DNA of 64,000 nucleotides from Cryptosporidium bovis (Eukaryota; Apicomplexa; Conoidasida; Eucoccidiorida; Cryptosporidiidae). The position numbers were made by a program, and so were the translations under genes. Of the stretch, positions 1-8,691 are shown piece after piece. The stretch covers positions 62,001-126,000 of the forward strand of contig VHIT02000011.1 in the NCBI GenBank assembly GCA_009768925.2. The letters are read 5' to 3'. Within the stretch, counting starts at the first letter, position 1; each line of letters begins with the position of its first letter. Below the pieces are notes generated by a model. The model was given only the letters and a program-made list of their open reading frames with translations. It made no database searches and had not been told where the DNA came from.

Positions 1-347
1 ACTATGGATTAAATGTCGGTTGTCACAGTCAATTGAGTGATAACTCATTACCAATTCAAAATAACCACAAATCACCATTACATCTAATGCCATCTCGAAT
101 TTCAAATAATATTGATACTTTTGGGTCACCAGTAGTGCAAAATATGGCTGGAGTGAATGATGATTCAAACGAGCTTCTAAATTTGAATTCGCTCCAGAAT
201 TTAGGTCAATCACTACAAAATATTGGTCAGTCCTTAATGTCAATGATTCCTAAAGTATTTCCTGTTCCAAATATAACAGTTGGTGCAGGTAATTATGCAT
301 ATGTTTCCCAGGTTGATTTAAAAAATAGATTGAATAAGAATAATAAC

Positions 348-442
<95 letters not shown>

Positions 443-2240
443 CAGTAATATTGATCCAAAAAGTGAAAAAGTGTATTACAATTCATTAGATAATGCTAAC
501 GATGATCGGGAGAAAGCTAATAATAGAAATTCAATTCATTGTACAAGGTATGAAGGTGAAAAGTATAATGTTTTTGGTAATATTAGCCTTCCAAATTTCC
601 ATTCTACATATTCAAATGATAACTATCCTATGTCAATTGACTTAACTAGATTTAAAGACGGTGATTCAGCATCATTGCCAACTATTCCGGAAATAAATGG
701 GAGATTAAATCCATATAGTGTTGATAATGAAGATGAAGTAAGTTTAAATAGGGAAATGGTGACAGGTATAGAATATATTAATTTGTATAATAAGAATAAT
801 CATATTGAGAAGACAAATAAAAGTGAATTAATAGCAAAAGAATGTTTGTACGATAATATGAACGAGAGTGGTGCAGAAGGTAGTAATAACGTTAACAAAT
901 TATCAAACCCAACGAAGATGGAAGAAATAGATTATTTCTTTACATTTATGGAACAATTATTATATAATGAAATCATAGAGAACAGTAATGTTTTTGATAA
1001 AGTAATAGAGAAACATGATGGCAATTTTCATTTGACAAACAAAGAAGACAAATACTTGGGCAAAATAATGGCAATATCAACAATGGATCAATTTTTATTA
1101 ACATTTGCACTGAGTTGTGTGATATCTCACCAAAGAAATGATTATAACCTCAATCAAATGCAAAATAAAGGCGTTCTTGGGAATGGGGTAGCACCGAGCG
1201 AAATAAATGATGAAATTGATAAATTATTGGGTTTGTTCCATAGAATATATAGAATAATGTATCAAGATTTAAAAAATGAAATGGAAAGGAATCATTGTGA
1301 TGATAAAATTAACGATGGTAATGATAATAGTGTTGATTATACGATGTACGATGATTTACCATATGTTGTAAAAATGGTTTGGGAAAGAATTAAAGCAGCA
1401 TTACAGGATGATTCGGATAAAGAAGAAATAATGAAAGATATTTGTATTGTTTATTATCACTATATACTAGAAACTAATGAATCATTTAGCAGAAAAACTG
1501 AAAACGGCGACGATAAGATAAAGTATCACTCCATAGACGAAATGATTGAAATAGTTAGACGAAGATATGTTGTAGCAATGAAGATGTTATCACTAAACAA
1601 TACGGCAAAAAATAATAAATTCACTCGAAACTTAACGAAGAATGAGCTAGGAAGAGCAAATACTAAGGATGATAAGATACATGTTGGCTTAAATAGCATC
1701 GAAAAAAATAATAATAGACACTTATCTAGTTATGAGAACGTTTCTTTATCCGGCAACTTGATTCATATAGATAATAATAAAACTAGTAGAAAAATGGTAT
1801 CAACATTTTCGCCATCTTCAAAATATCCATTATTAACTGCAACGTCTTCCCCTAATTACAGTTTGTATAAAACAGGTGTTGGTTCTTTAAGAATGATAAG
1901 TATGGGAACTAAAAAATTAGAATGCGATTCTTCCAGAAAATTATTTGAAGACAATGCTAATTATGGTTTAAAGAATGACTTAGTTCCATGTTTATCATCA
2001 GAGAACCTATCTGGAGACATCAATTTAACAAATCGTGAGTCTATAAATAAACACGATTATATTAGAAATAGAGATATGGTACACTTCAATGAAGGTACTT
2101 CATATCCAAAAAAATACGCAAACGTAAATAAGGTCCAGGCAAATATTGCAAGTTATTGCCCAACAGAGCACATATTAACTGATAAAATACCAGATGCAAG
2201 ATTAGAAAGAAAGTCTAGAATCCCGTCAAGAATATTGTGA
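1..2240 (+). CDS. Asn-rich hypothetical protein, 5' end outside the window
   Basis: The reading frame is open from base 3 of the window, with no in-frame ATG before residue 18 or so and no upstream stop, so the true start lies to the left. About 745 codons are visible, ending in TGA at 2238-2240. A run of about 34 asparagines (340-441) interrupts the N-terminal part. The middle (roughly 910-1600) is less biased and probably helical, with a motif-like stretch beginning EEIDYFFTFMEQLL. The C-terminal third is Ser/Asn-rich and ends with a basic tail, RKSRIPSRIL. I recognise no domain, signal peptide or membrane segment. The function is unknown. The central part is the best region for a profile search. 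Confidence 0.85.
340..441 (+). repeat. AAT/AAC trinucleotide repeat encoding polyasparagine
   Basis: A nearly pure AAT repeat with one AAC near its 5' end. It is in frame within the first coding region and encodes about 34 Asn. Such tracts are length-polymorphic in AT-rich apicomplexans. Confidence 0.97.
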
Positions 2241-2766
2241 ATTCAATGTCATTTCTACTAAATATTTAAGACATTACATATAAGTGTAAATATATGTTAA
2301 TTTTTTCTCAAAAACTTCTGTAGATTTTTTTACTGAGAAAGATAGTTAATAATAGTTATGTCTTTAATAGTAACAATAAAAAACAATATCATGAGTCTAA
2401 TAATGAATAATCATATGCCAATGTTTAATATATTACTTTCTATATACTTGTCTTCTATATTGCCTTGTTCCTGTATTGTTTGGTAGTGTGTAGTGTTTTT
2501 ATAGTGTAAACAAATTGAATGGTTAAATTGATATAATAATTTTGAGGAGCGTGTGTGGTGTATTAAAGGAACACTATTTCTCAATTTTGTGCAGAAACTC
2601 AACCCCAATGTTGGCGGCAAAGTTATTATTTTGGATAGTGAGTTAAAACAAATTGCAAATAGTTTTCAATAATATTAATATATATATTTAGATATTGATG
2701 GTATTAACAGAATTATAAAAAGAAAACAATAATATAAATCGAGGTATTCGTTCTCATTTAAGTCAT
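2241..2766. other. intergenic, upstream region of the TBP-like gene
   Basis: AT-rich spacer between two plus-strand genes. The only clear element is an E2F-like TTGGCGGCAA at 2611-2620, about 150 bases before the TBP-like ATG. A minus-strand open frame at 2411-2620 has no ATG and is not accepted. Confidence 0.6.
2611..2620. promoter_or_regulatory. E2F-like element TTGGCGGCAA
   Basis: A GC-rich decamer in AT-rich DNA, about 150 bases upstream of the TBP-like start. It matches the E2F/DP core TTGGCGG. It is one of a family of such sites in this window. Confidence 0.5.
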
Positions 2767-3784
2767 ATGTATTCAAGTGAAAATCCTGAGTATGAAGAGG
2801 AGATGAATAATTCATTTGAGTATGAGGAGCCGGTACAACCAATGGTTTTAAATATCTACAATGTTTTAGCCAGTGCATATGCAGGTGTAGATATAGATTT
2901 GGATTGGTTTACAGAGAATTTTGGAAATACATATTACGATCCTCAGGAATTTCCTGCTGCAAGGTAAGTTTTTAATTGGTTTTCGCCCTCAGTCAGTTTT
3001 CAATTTTTCCTTCGAGTTAAACATATTTTTAATTGGTGTTCGCAAGTATCTTATTATTGTTGTAAATATCATAGATCTTTTTGTGGTATTTACAACATTG
3101 TGGATACTTATTTATAAAGGGATTAAAAATAGATATCTGACACGAGTTTTTTACTTTATTTTTCTTTTTTTGCCGTGACATATTTCACTTTGTTAATTAA
3201 TAATCCACAAATATTTATTTTTCAGAGCCGATATTCACGATAAAAATTCAAATTCAGTAGTAACTATATCAGCATTTTCAAATGGTAAAATTCAAGCAAC
3301 AGGAGCCTCAACAATAGAGTTTACGAAAAAATCACTAAAAAAAGTAATAAAGAGAATAAGAAATCGCGGTTATGAAAACGCAAAACTGCTAAATTTTGAG
3401 GTACATAACATTCAAGGTGTAATTGATTCAGGATTCCCTGTTGATTTAAGAGTACTCAGAGATATGTACGAATATGTTGATTATGAGCCTGAGAGAAACC
3501 CGGGATTAAAAATTAGAATACCTGTTTCTTATTTACATGACGAAGAGATAACACCTGAATATCTTCAAAGGAAATTATTAAGCCATTTATATAAAAATAA
3601 TAGTAATCGCATTCGAACTCAGAACAATAATCTACATGAGAATTCGAGGAGTAAAATAGAAGTTGTAACTTTAACCATACATTTTTCAGGAAAAATAGGT
3701 ATGGCAGGAGCTAAAAGCGTTAAAAGTCTCGAAGATACTCTTGAATATATAAAACCATATCTAATCCGTTCTAAACTAGTGTAA
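2767..3784 (+). CDS. divergent TATA-binding-protein-related factor (2 exons)
   Basis: Exons 2767-2963 and 3226-3784 join in frame (251 aa). The intron 2964-3225 has GTAAGT..TTTTCAG ends and splits an Arg codon. TBP is a saddle of two repeats that binds promoter DNA and recruits RNA polymerases. Repeat 1 (about residues 26-118) has EFPAAR and SAFSNGKIQATGA, and repeat 2 (120-250) has YEPERNPGL and HFSGKIGMAGAKS, matching the family's YEPE.FPGL and FxSGKxxxTGAK. The two repeat-1 intercalating Phe are present (F62, F83). In repeat 2 the equivalent positions appear to be N157 and H218. About 45 extra Asn-rich residues (roughly 165-210) split repeat 2. This points to a TBP-related (TRF/TLF-like) paralogue rather than canonical TBP. 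Family assignment is firm, subtype is inferred. Confidence 0.85.
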
Positions 3785-4219
3785 TTATTATTAAAAAATA
3801 AGTGAATATATACATAATTAAGTTTTGTTAAATATTTTTATTTAAAACTGGCCGTTAAAAATAAATTACTGGATTTGTAAATTTGACTATTTATGGAATT
3901 TGGCGCTTGAAGCACACATTTAAATATTCAGATACTTGTGTAGCAATAAATTTATATTTTTCCCATTATTCCTTTGTTATTTTCAAAACCTTTTTCATTA
4001 TTAATATAAAGTGAGTTTAAAAGAGATAAAATAAATAGAAAAAAATGAGAAAGTTAGTGGTAAAATAACTAGTATTACGTTAGTATTTGTTGCAAATAAA
4101 ACATAACAACAAATGTTTGGTAAATGTATTTGTAACAATAAATAAATACGATGATTTTGCAGTTTTGTTAATCCGTAGTTTTTTTCTGTTTTATCGTTTT
4201 CCCTCTCGCTTTACCTTTT
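3785..4219. other. intergenic, convergent 3' ends
   Basis: AT-rich spacer between the ends of the TBP-like and UBC12-like genes. A TTTGGCGCTT at about 3899-3908 resembles the E2F-like sites but sits between two 3' ends. Nothing else is seen. Confidence 0.5.
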
Positions 4220-4729
4220 CTACTTGTATAAAACTCTATTAATAGCAATAAATAATGAAAAACGCGATTCAAACAAATACGATGCGAATTGGTTAAGAGG
4301 ATCAATATTTGTTGGTTCAACAAGAAGATTCAAAATCCCACAAATAACAATCGAAATAGTAAAAGTAGGTTTCCAGTCTTCTCTAATAATATTGATGCAA
4401 ACATTACCAGTATTATCAATATTCGGATGGAGTATTTTATTTAAGCACTTGACCTTAGGTGGCTTAAAAGGATATTCTTTAGGTACTTTAATTAAAAATT
4501 GAAGAATTTTATCTTTCCATATTCCTTCCTCTGGTTTCAATGCAACAATAAAATTATTAGAAACCTCAGAATTGTTTATATATTTAAGTGGGTTTTTCTC
4601 ACTTATTTTTTTATCAAAATATAACTCCAAGTTTTCTATTAAAGACTCACTGTTAAACCTTACAAGACAAAACTCTGGAAGACCAATATCTTCAAATTCT
4701 TTTCTCAATCTTATTATGGAAACGTCCAT
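4220..4729 (-). CDS. NEDD8-conjugating E2 enzyme, UBC12-like
   Basis: 169 aa, a single UBC fold. E2 enzymes take a ubiquitin-like protein from E1 as a cysteine thioester and pass it on, and UBC12 serves NEDD8 for cullin modification. The sequence shows HPNIDNTGNVCINIIREDWK with HPN at 101-103 and the catalytic Cys at 111, followed by the EPTNIDPLN segment. This wording is closest to UBE2M/UBC12. The family's N-terminal extension, which docks NEDD8-E1 and Dcn1, is missing: the protein begins MDVSIIRLRKEF, already in helix 1. No splice acceptor is evident just upstream, so this start looks real. UBE2F-like assignment is the alternative. Confidence 0.82.
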   Translation of the reverse strand: MDVSIIRLRKEFEDIGLPEFCLVRFNSESLIENLELYFDKKISEKNPLKYINNSEVSNNFIVALKPEEGIWKDKILQFLIKVPKEYPFKPPKVKCLNKILHPNIDNTGNVCINIIREDWKPTFTISIVICGILNLLVEPTNIDPLNQFASYLFESRFSLFIAINRVLYK

Positions 4730-5348
4730 ATAGACAATTTATGTTTGCTCTATATCTATCTTATATTAATTTTACTATACTTATTGTTATTACTATCACT
4801 ATTATTATGTTTTCTCTTGTTATTTTCTTTACTTTATATAACTGGCGGCTTAACATTTAAAGATTGGTTAATATTTCTATAAAATAATTTTAAGAAGTGG
4901 AGTAAACCCAACATATGTATATTTGTTCAAACTAAACATATGAATTAAAACACACAAGTACAAAGCTTCTGGTGACAAATATATTTCAAATTTTGTTGCA
5001 GTGACTTAAGCCGCGAAAAGCTGAGAACACACTACATTCGCCTGTCAATAATTTTAAATTTCACACAACCCCGACATTACATTCATCATGACAAATAACA
5101 CATCCACATCATTATATCAAAATAAATGCCTTGAATCTATGTAAAATGAAAAATAAATACACAGAGAGATGAAATACAAGAAGGAAATAAGGGAATGGCC
5201 GAAAGAATAAAAAAATTTGAATGTTAAGTTTATATCGCACTTTGGCAAAAATTGAATTTGTGTTATAAACTAAATATTAGATAAATTAGAAAAGAAAGTA
5301 ATTAATATTAGTTAATGTGATTTTAAAATGTGCTCATATCTTCTCTTT
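4730..5348. other. intergenic with a GC-raised island
   Basis: Spacer upstream of the UBC12-like gene (minus strand) and downstream of CSL4. A GGCGGC core lies at 4843-4850. Bases about 5003-5098 are clearly richer in G+C than the flanks and begin after a TTGCAG that could be a splice acceptor. One plus-strand frame there is open for about 31 codons to TAA. No partner exon was found, so it stays unassigned (exon or RNA). Confidence 0.4.
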
Positions 5349-6041
5349 TCAACTATGATGTTCAACTTCAGGTTTAGCAGTCTTTCTGAGCATGGATTTA
5401 TTACATGAAGTGCATAATACTGCATTATATGATATAGGGTATGCCATTTTATGTACGCAATTAGGGCATGGAGCAAAGACACAACCTAAATTTAATGAAT
5501 TCGTACTTAAAATAATCTGAGGAGTTACACTAATTATTTGACATTTAACAATGTCACCAGGTCTAAAACAGTCATTCATCCAATAATGCATTTGCGAATC
5601 CATATGCTCTTTTGACAAACTATTTGAGCTACTACCAGAAGATGCATTTGATAAATATGTTGCTCCTTTGTCTTCTGCGCTGTTCAAATTCCAACATCCA
5701 ATATCCTGTATTTTTAACATCCCCATAATTCCATCATTTTCATTTCTCTGTCCCGACTTAGTAATCCTGTCTATAAGTCTTATTTCGACACCTTTTCTAG
5801 GTAAAATTCTATTTACAACACCAAAAGTTATATCCCCAACTAAATAAGTTGTTCTTTTTTTTCCTATTTGGTCTTCTCTACAAAATAATGTTATATATGC
5901 TTCATCGTTCTCATCTACATAAATACCACTTAATGTATTATCTTCTATATTAATATTTTTAATACGCTGACCTGGAATTAATATTCTAGTGTGAGAATTA
6001 TTTTCGGTCATATAATCATTTATCTCAGATTTACACTGCAT
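5349..6041 (-). CDS. CSL4: RNA exosome cap subunit CSL4 (EXOSC1)
   Basis: 230 aa from the ATG at 6041. The frame opens only 11 codons earlier at a GTG just after a stop, and a second ATG at residue 11 is also possible. CSL4 sits on the exosome ring and helps 3'-to-5' RNA decay and processing. The N-terminal domain starts with ILIPGQRI, like the family's xIPGERL. An S1 domain follows (about residues 55-190, with FRPGDIVKCQIISV). The C-terminus is a zinc ribbon with two intact pairs, CPNC and CTSC. About 45 Ser/Asn-rich residues are inserted in the S1 domain. RRP42 of the same complex is encoded at 27.3 kb. Confidence 0.9.
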   Translation of the reverse strand: MQCKSEINDYMTENNSHTRILIPGQRIKNINIEDNTLSGIYVDENDEAYITLFCREDQIGKKRTTYLVGDITFGVVNRILPRKGVEIRLIDRITKSGQRNENDGIMGMLKIQDIGCWNLNSAEDKGATYLSNASSGSSSNSLSKEHMDSQMHYWMNDCFRPGDIVKCQIISVTPQIILSTNSLNLGCVFAPCPNCVHKMAYPISYNAVLCTSCNKSMLRKTAKPEVEHHS

Positions 6042-6139
6042 TATTTTACATAATGATTTGGTACTGGTTCGCACCCACTAGAATATGGACAATATCTTAT
6101 CTTACTAAAGAAATGACTATTATAAATTAACTATATAAA

Positions 6140-6293
6140 TTAAAAATCCATGTTTTCTATTAATTTATTTATGAGTTCTGTTTCTATTCTTTTTTGGTCT
6201 CTTTTCACGATAAATGTTAAACCTTTATAATATTCGGCACCAAAATTTGCCGCTAATACTAAATAAGCGCCTACAGTGCAAAACTGAATATCC
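6140..6293 (-). CDS. possible 3' exon of a small unannotated gene
   Basis: Read on the minus strand, the sequence TTCTTTGTTTTATAG ends at 6294 like a splice acceptor. It is followed by an open frame of about 50 codons to TAA at 6140-6142, with normal-looking composition (for example YLVLAANFGAEYYKG). A CAG at 6284-6286 gives a second possible acceptor. The frame has no useful ATG, so an upstream exon is needed. One candidate is 6699-6743 (ATG, 15 codons, then GTAAGA), which joins in frame to the CAG acceptor but needs a 415-nt intron. The product may have one membrane segment. I do not recognise it. Confidence 0.35.
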
Positions 6294-6782
6294 CTATAAA
6301 ACAAAGAAGCATTGGCAAATTAATTAGTGATGCAAAATTAAATAAGTAGTAAATTGACTTTATTTTAGTCTAACTTTGATAAATGCACAAAGCATAAATG
6401 AGTTTTTCAGTGAAGACACTAAAAACCTAAACTATCGTCAAAGTGTTAAGAAAATAATTAAATGTTACTTTCAAATTTCAATTGAATTGAAGTATTTAAA
6501 AAACTTCATTATTTTTAGAAGTTTTTAACATTGCTTTTCAACAAAGAATTAAATATGTAGAAAAACCACACAAATTTAAGATGCGGGTTTACAATTTTTC
6601 AATAAAATATGGGGTTAGGTGTTTTCCTTTGTAACACTAACTTCATTCATAATAATTTGATGATTTGTGATTCTATTTTTCGATTAAGTGTATCTTACGA
6701 AATATATATCTAAATATAAGCTTAAATAGCTGTCAAGATGCATTATATTAGATTGAATATAATTTTCTAATTCTTAAGAAAA

Positions 6783-6790
6783 GGGCGCCA
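6783..6790. promoter_or_regulatory. E2F-like element GGGCGCCA
   Basis: A GC-rich octamer in the divergent spacer between CSL4 and the aquaporin-like gene. It is close to the palindromic TGGCGCCA form seen at 40265-40272. Confidence 0.4.
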
Positions 6791-7240
6791 TTCAAGTAAT
6801 TTCTATTGTTTACATGTAGGCAGATACGGTATTAAATATCATATAAGACTTAATATTTTGATGTTAATAGCACAAAAACAAGTGGGGATATGTGTATAGT
6901 ATATTAAATATATTATTCATATGTGTATATAATATGCAATTTGTTGTATGTGGTTTTTTTCTTTTTTTTTAGGGTGTGGGATGGACAAAGATCAAATAAA
7001 AAGTAGTTACTAACGCCGATATTAATCAATATACTAATTCTTATAAATATACAAGGAAGAAAAAAGAATTATTTCTTTTTTTTATTTAAAGCAAAAAAAA
7101 TAATTGTAAAAACTGATAAAACCACAAAGTTTAAACAAGGGCGAAGAATACAAATAGTTTGTTTGCATGATAAGTAGAGTATAAACAATATATAGACAAA
7201 TCATAAAAAAATTAATTTAAACACATATTCATATATAGAT

Positions 7241-7250
7241 ACATATATAC

Positions 7251-7312
<62 letters not shown>
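7241..7312. repeat. TA dinucleotide microsatellite
   Basis: Almost uninterrupted (AT)n with a few G or C interruptions, ending about 65 bases before the aquaporin-like start. Its length is likely to vary between isolates. Confidence 0.95.
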
Positions 7313-7378
7313 AGTATTTATTATCTATTTACAAAATAAAACAAAAATAGATTTGTCACATCAGCGGTAGCGGTTGGT

Positions 7379-8464
7379 ATGAACATGACTGCTACAAGAA
7401 GAAGAGTGCTAGAAGATGTTAAAGCAGGAGCATCTGGAGGTAGAACCGTTTCATCCAGAACTACAAGAAGAACAAGATATAACGGTGAGAAATCTGAGAG
7501 GGAGCATGAGCATCTCCAAAGAGATTTATCAGTTAGTAGCGTAAAGAGGGGTGCAAGTAAGAAAAAAGAATCATTTTTTGAATTTTTACTTGGAAATGGA
7601 AGCAGATCAATATATAATGTGTTTCCAAGAAAGGACTTACTGCTATTTTTTTTAGCTTCAGCTTTAGAGAGTGGTTTCTTTTACATTTATGTAACCTTAT
7701 TTACTCCTTTATTAAGACCATTATTGTTTGAGGGTTATGGCCACAAAATAATAACAAATTATCTAAGTAGTTCAGGAGTATTTCCATATTTACAAAGATA
7801 TAATATAATTTATTATTTGGATATTTTATTTGAGTGGTTGGGAACATGGGAACATTCAAATCAATTAAGATTTTTAACATTTAGTTCATCGTTTATTTTT
7901 GGATATGTATTCTATAGAGGCTATGAAATTTGCCCAACTTACACATTAGTTAATTATTATTTAGGAAGATATCCAGGTTTTGGCACGATGTTTGGTTCAT
8001 TGATATCATCAACGTTAGGTGGAGTTTTAGGTGGATATCTACTTTTTTATTTGTCAAAAGTTAAATTAATAATACCTATTCATCTTTTAGATGGAATTAG
8101 AATGAGTGACTATACTACTTTTCCAGTAAATACATTTTTTGGTGAACTTCTGTTATCATTCCTTTATTCACTAGGTGTGAGTATTGTTTGTCGTGTAGGT
8201 CCAAAATTTCCAGGTGCTGCCGAACTCTCATGGTTTTCCAACGCAAACATAGGCATTATGGCTAATTCATTCAGAGCTCCCGGTAACTTAACCTTAACCT
8301 ATTCTGCATTATACGGTTCTTTTTCTGGTGATTATTTTGGGGCAACCATCCTTGGCTCTGCAAATATCGTTGGTACATTGTTGTTAAATTATATTTTTCA
8401 TATTGTTTCTTTAAACAAGGACAAAAACAAAACCTATAGGAGTAAGAAGTCAAGTAAAAAATAG
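7379..8464 (+). CDS. polytopic membrane protein, degenerate aquaporin-like fold
   Basis: 361 aa from ATG. The first 80 residues are basic and Ser-rich. At least six hydrophobic segments follow (about 85-345), and the tail is Lys/Ser-rich. The layout resembles major intrinsic proteins. YEICPTYTLVNYYLGRYPGF (183-202) and then a Gly-rich helix, LGGVLGGYLL, correspond to the family's xNPAVTLxxxLGR segment and helix 3. FPVNTFFGELLLSFLYSLGV (248-267) resembles helix 4. PGNLTLTYSALYG (301-313) occupies the second half-helix position. Both NPA motifs would then be lost (CPT at 185-187, NLT at 303-305). Aquaporins pass water or glycerol, but pore function here is doubtful. The fold call is inferred from pattern only. 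An unrelated membrane protein is the alternative. Confidence 0.5.
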   Translation: MNMTATRRRVLEDVKAGASGGRTVSSRTTRRTRYNGEKSEREHEHLQRDLSVSSVKRGASKKKESFFEFLLGNGSRSIYNVFPRKDLLLFFLASALESGFFYIYVTLFTPLLRPLLFEGYGHKIITNYLSSSGVFPYLQRYNIIYYLDILFEWLGTWEHSNQLRFLTFSSSFIFGYVFYRGYEICPTYTLVNYYLGRYPGFGTMFGSLISSTLGGVLGGYLLFYLSKVKLIIPIHLLDGIRMSDYTTFPVNTFFGELLLSFLYSLGVSIVCRVGPKFPGAAELSWFSNANIGIMANSFRAPGNLTLTYSALYGSFSGDYFGATILGSANIVGTLLLNYIFHIVSLNKDKNKTYRSKKSSKK

Positions 8465-8691
8465 GATTTTTTATGATCTCTTTTTTTGTTAGAAATTTAA
8501 TGTTTCAACAATTAAAGAGAACATTGAAAATGCGGAATAACATTTAAATTAAAACACTACCATATGTACAATGCCGAATACACTAATCTGTAATCCTTTC
8601 AATATTAAAAATACTCTATTGCTGATTACTTAAACTATTATGATAGTAAATCTAGGAATGAAATGACAACAATGATGAAAAAAGCTTTTAA

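Larger units (their letters stand above)
6042..7378. other. long divergent intergenic region
   Basis: 1.3 kb between the divergent CSL4 and aquaporin-like genes. It holds a candidate minus-strand exon at 6140-6293, an E2F-like GGGCGCCA at 6783-6790 and a TA microsatellite at about 7241-7312. The rest is AT-rich with no gene seen. Confidence 0.5.

Noticed and set aside
250-486. Minus-strand open frame rich in tyrosine
   Set aside because: It is the antisense of the AAT repeat in the first gene.
2411-2620. Minus-strand 69-codon open frame
   Set aside because: No ATG start, no supporting splice site, and it overlaps the E2F-like site of the next gene.
4741-4863. Plus-strand ATG frame with a hydrophobic peptide opposite the UBC12 leader
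   Set aside because: The pyrimidine-rich 5' leader of the minus-strand gene explains it.
7379-8464. Call as a functional aquaporin
   Set aside because: Both NPA motifs are absent, so channel activity cannot be claimed.
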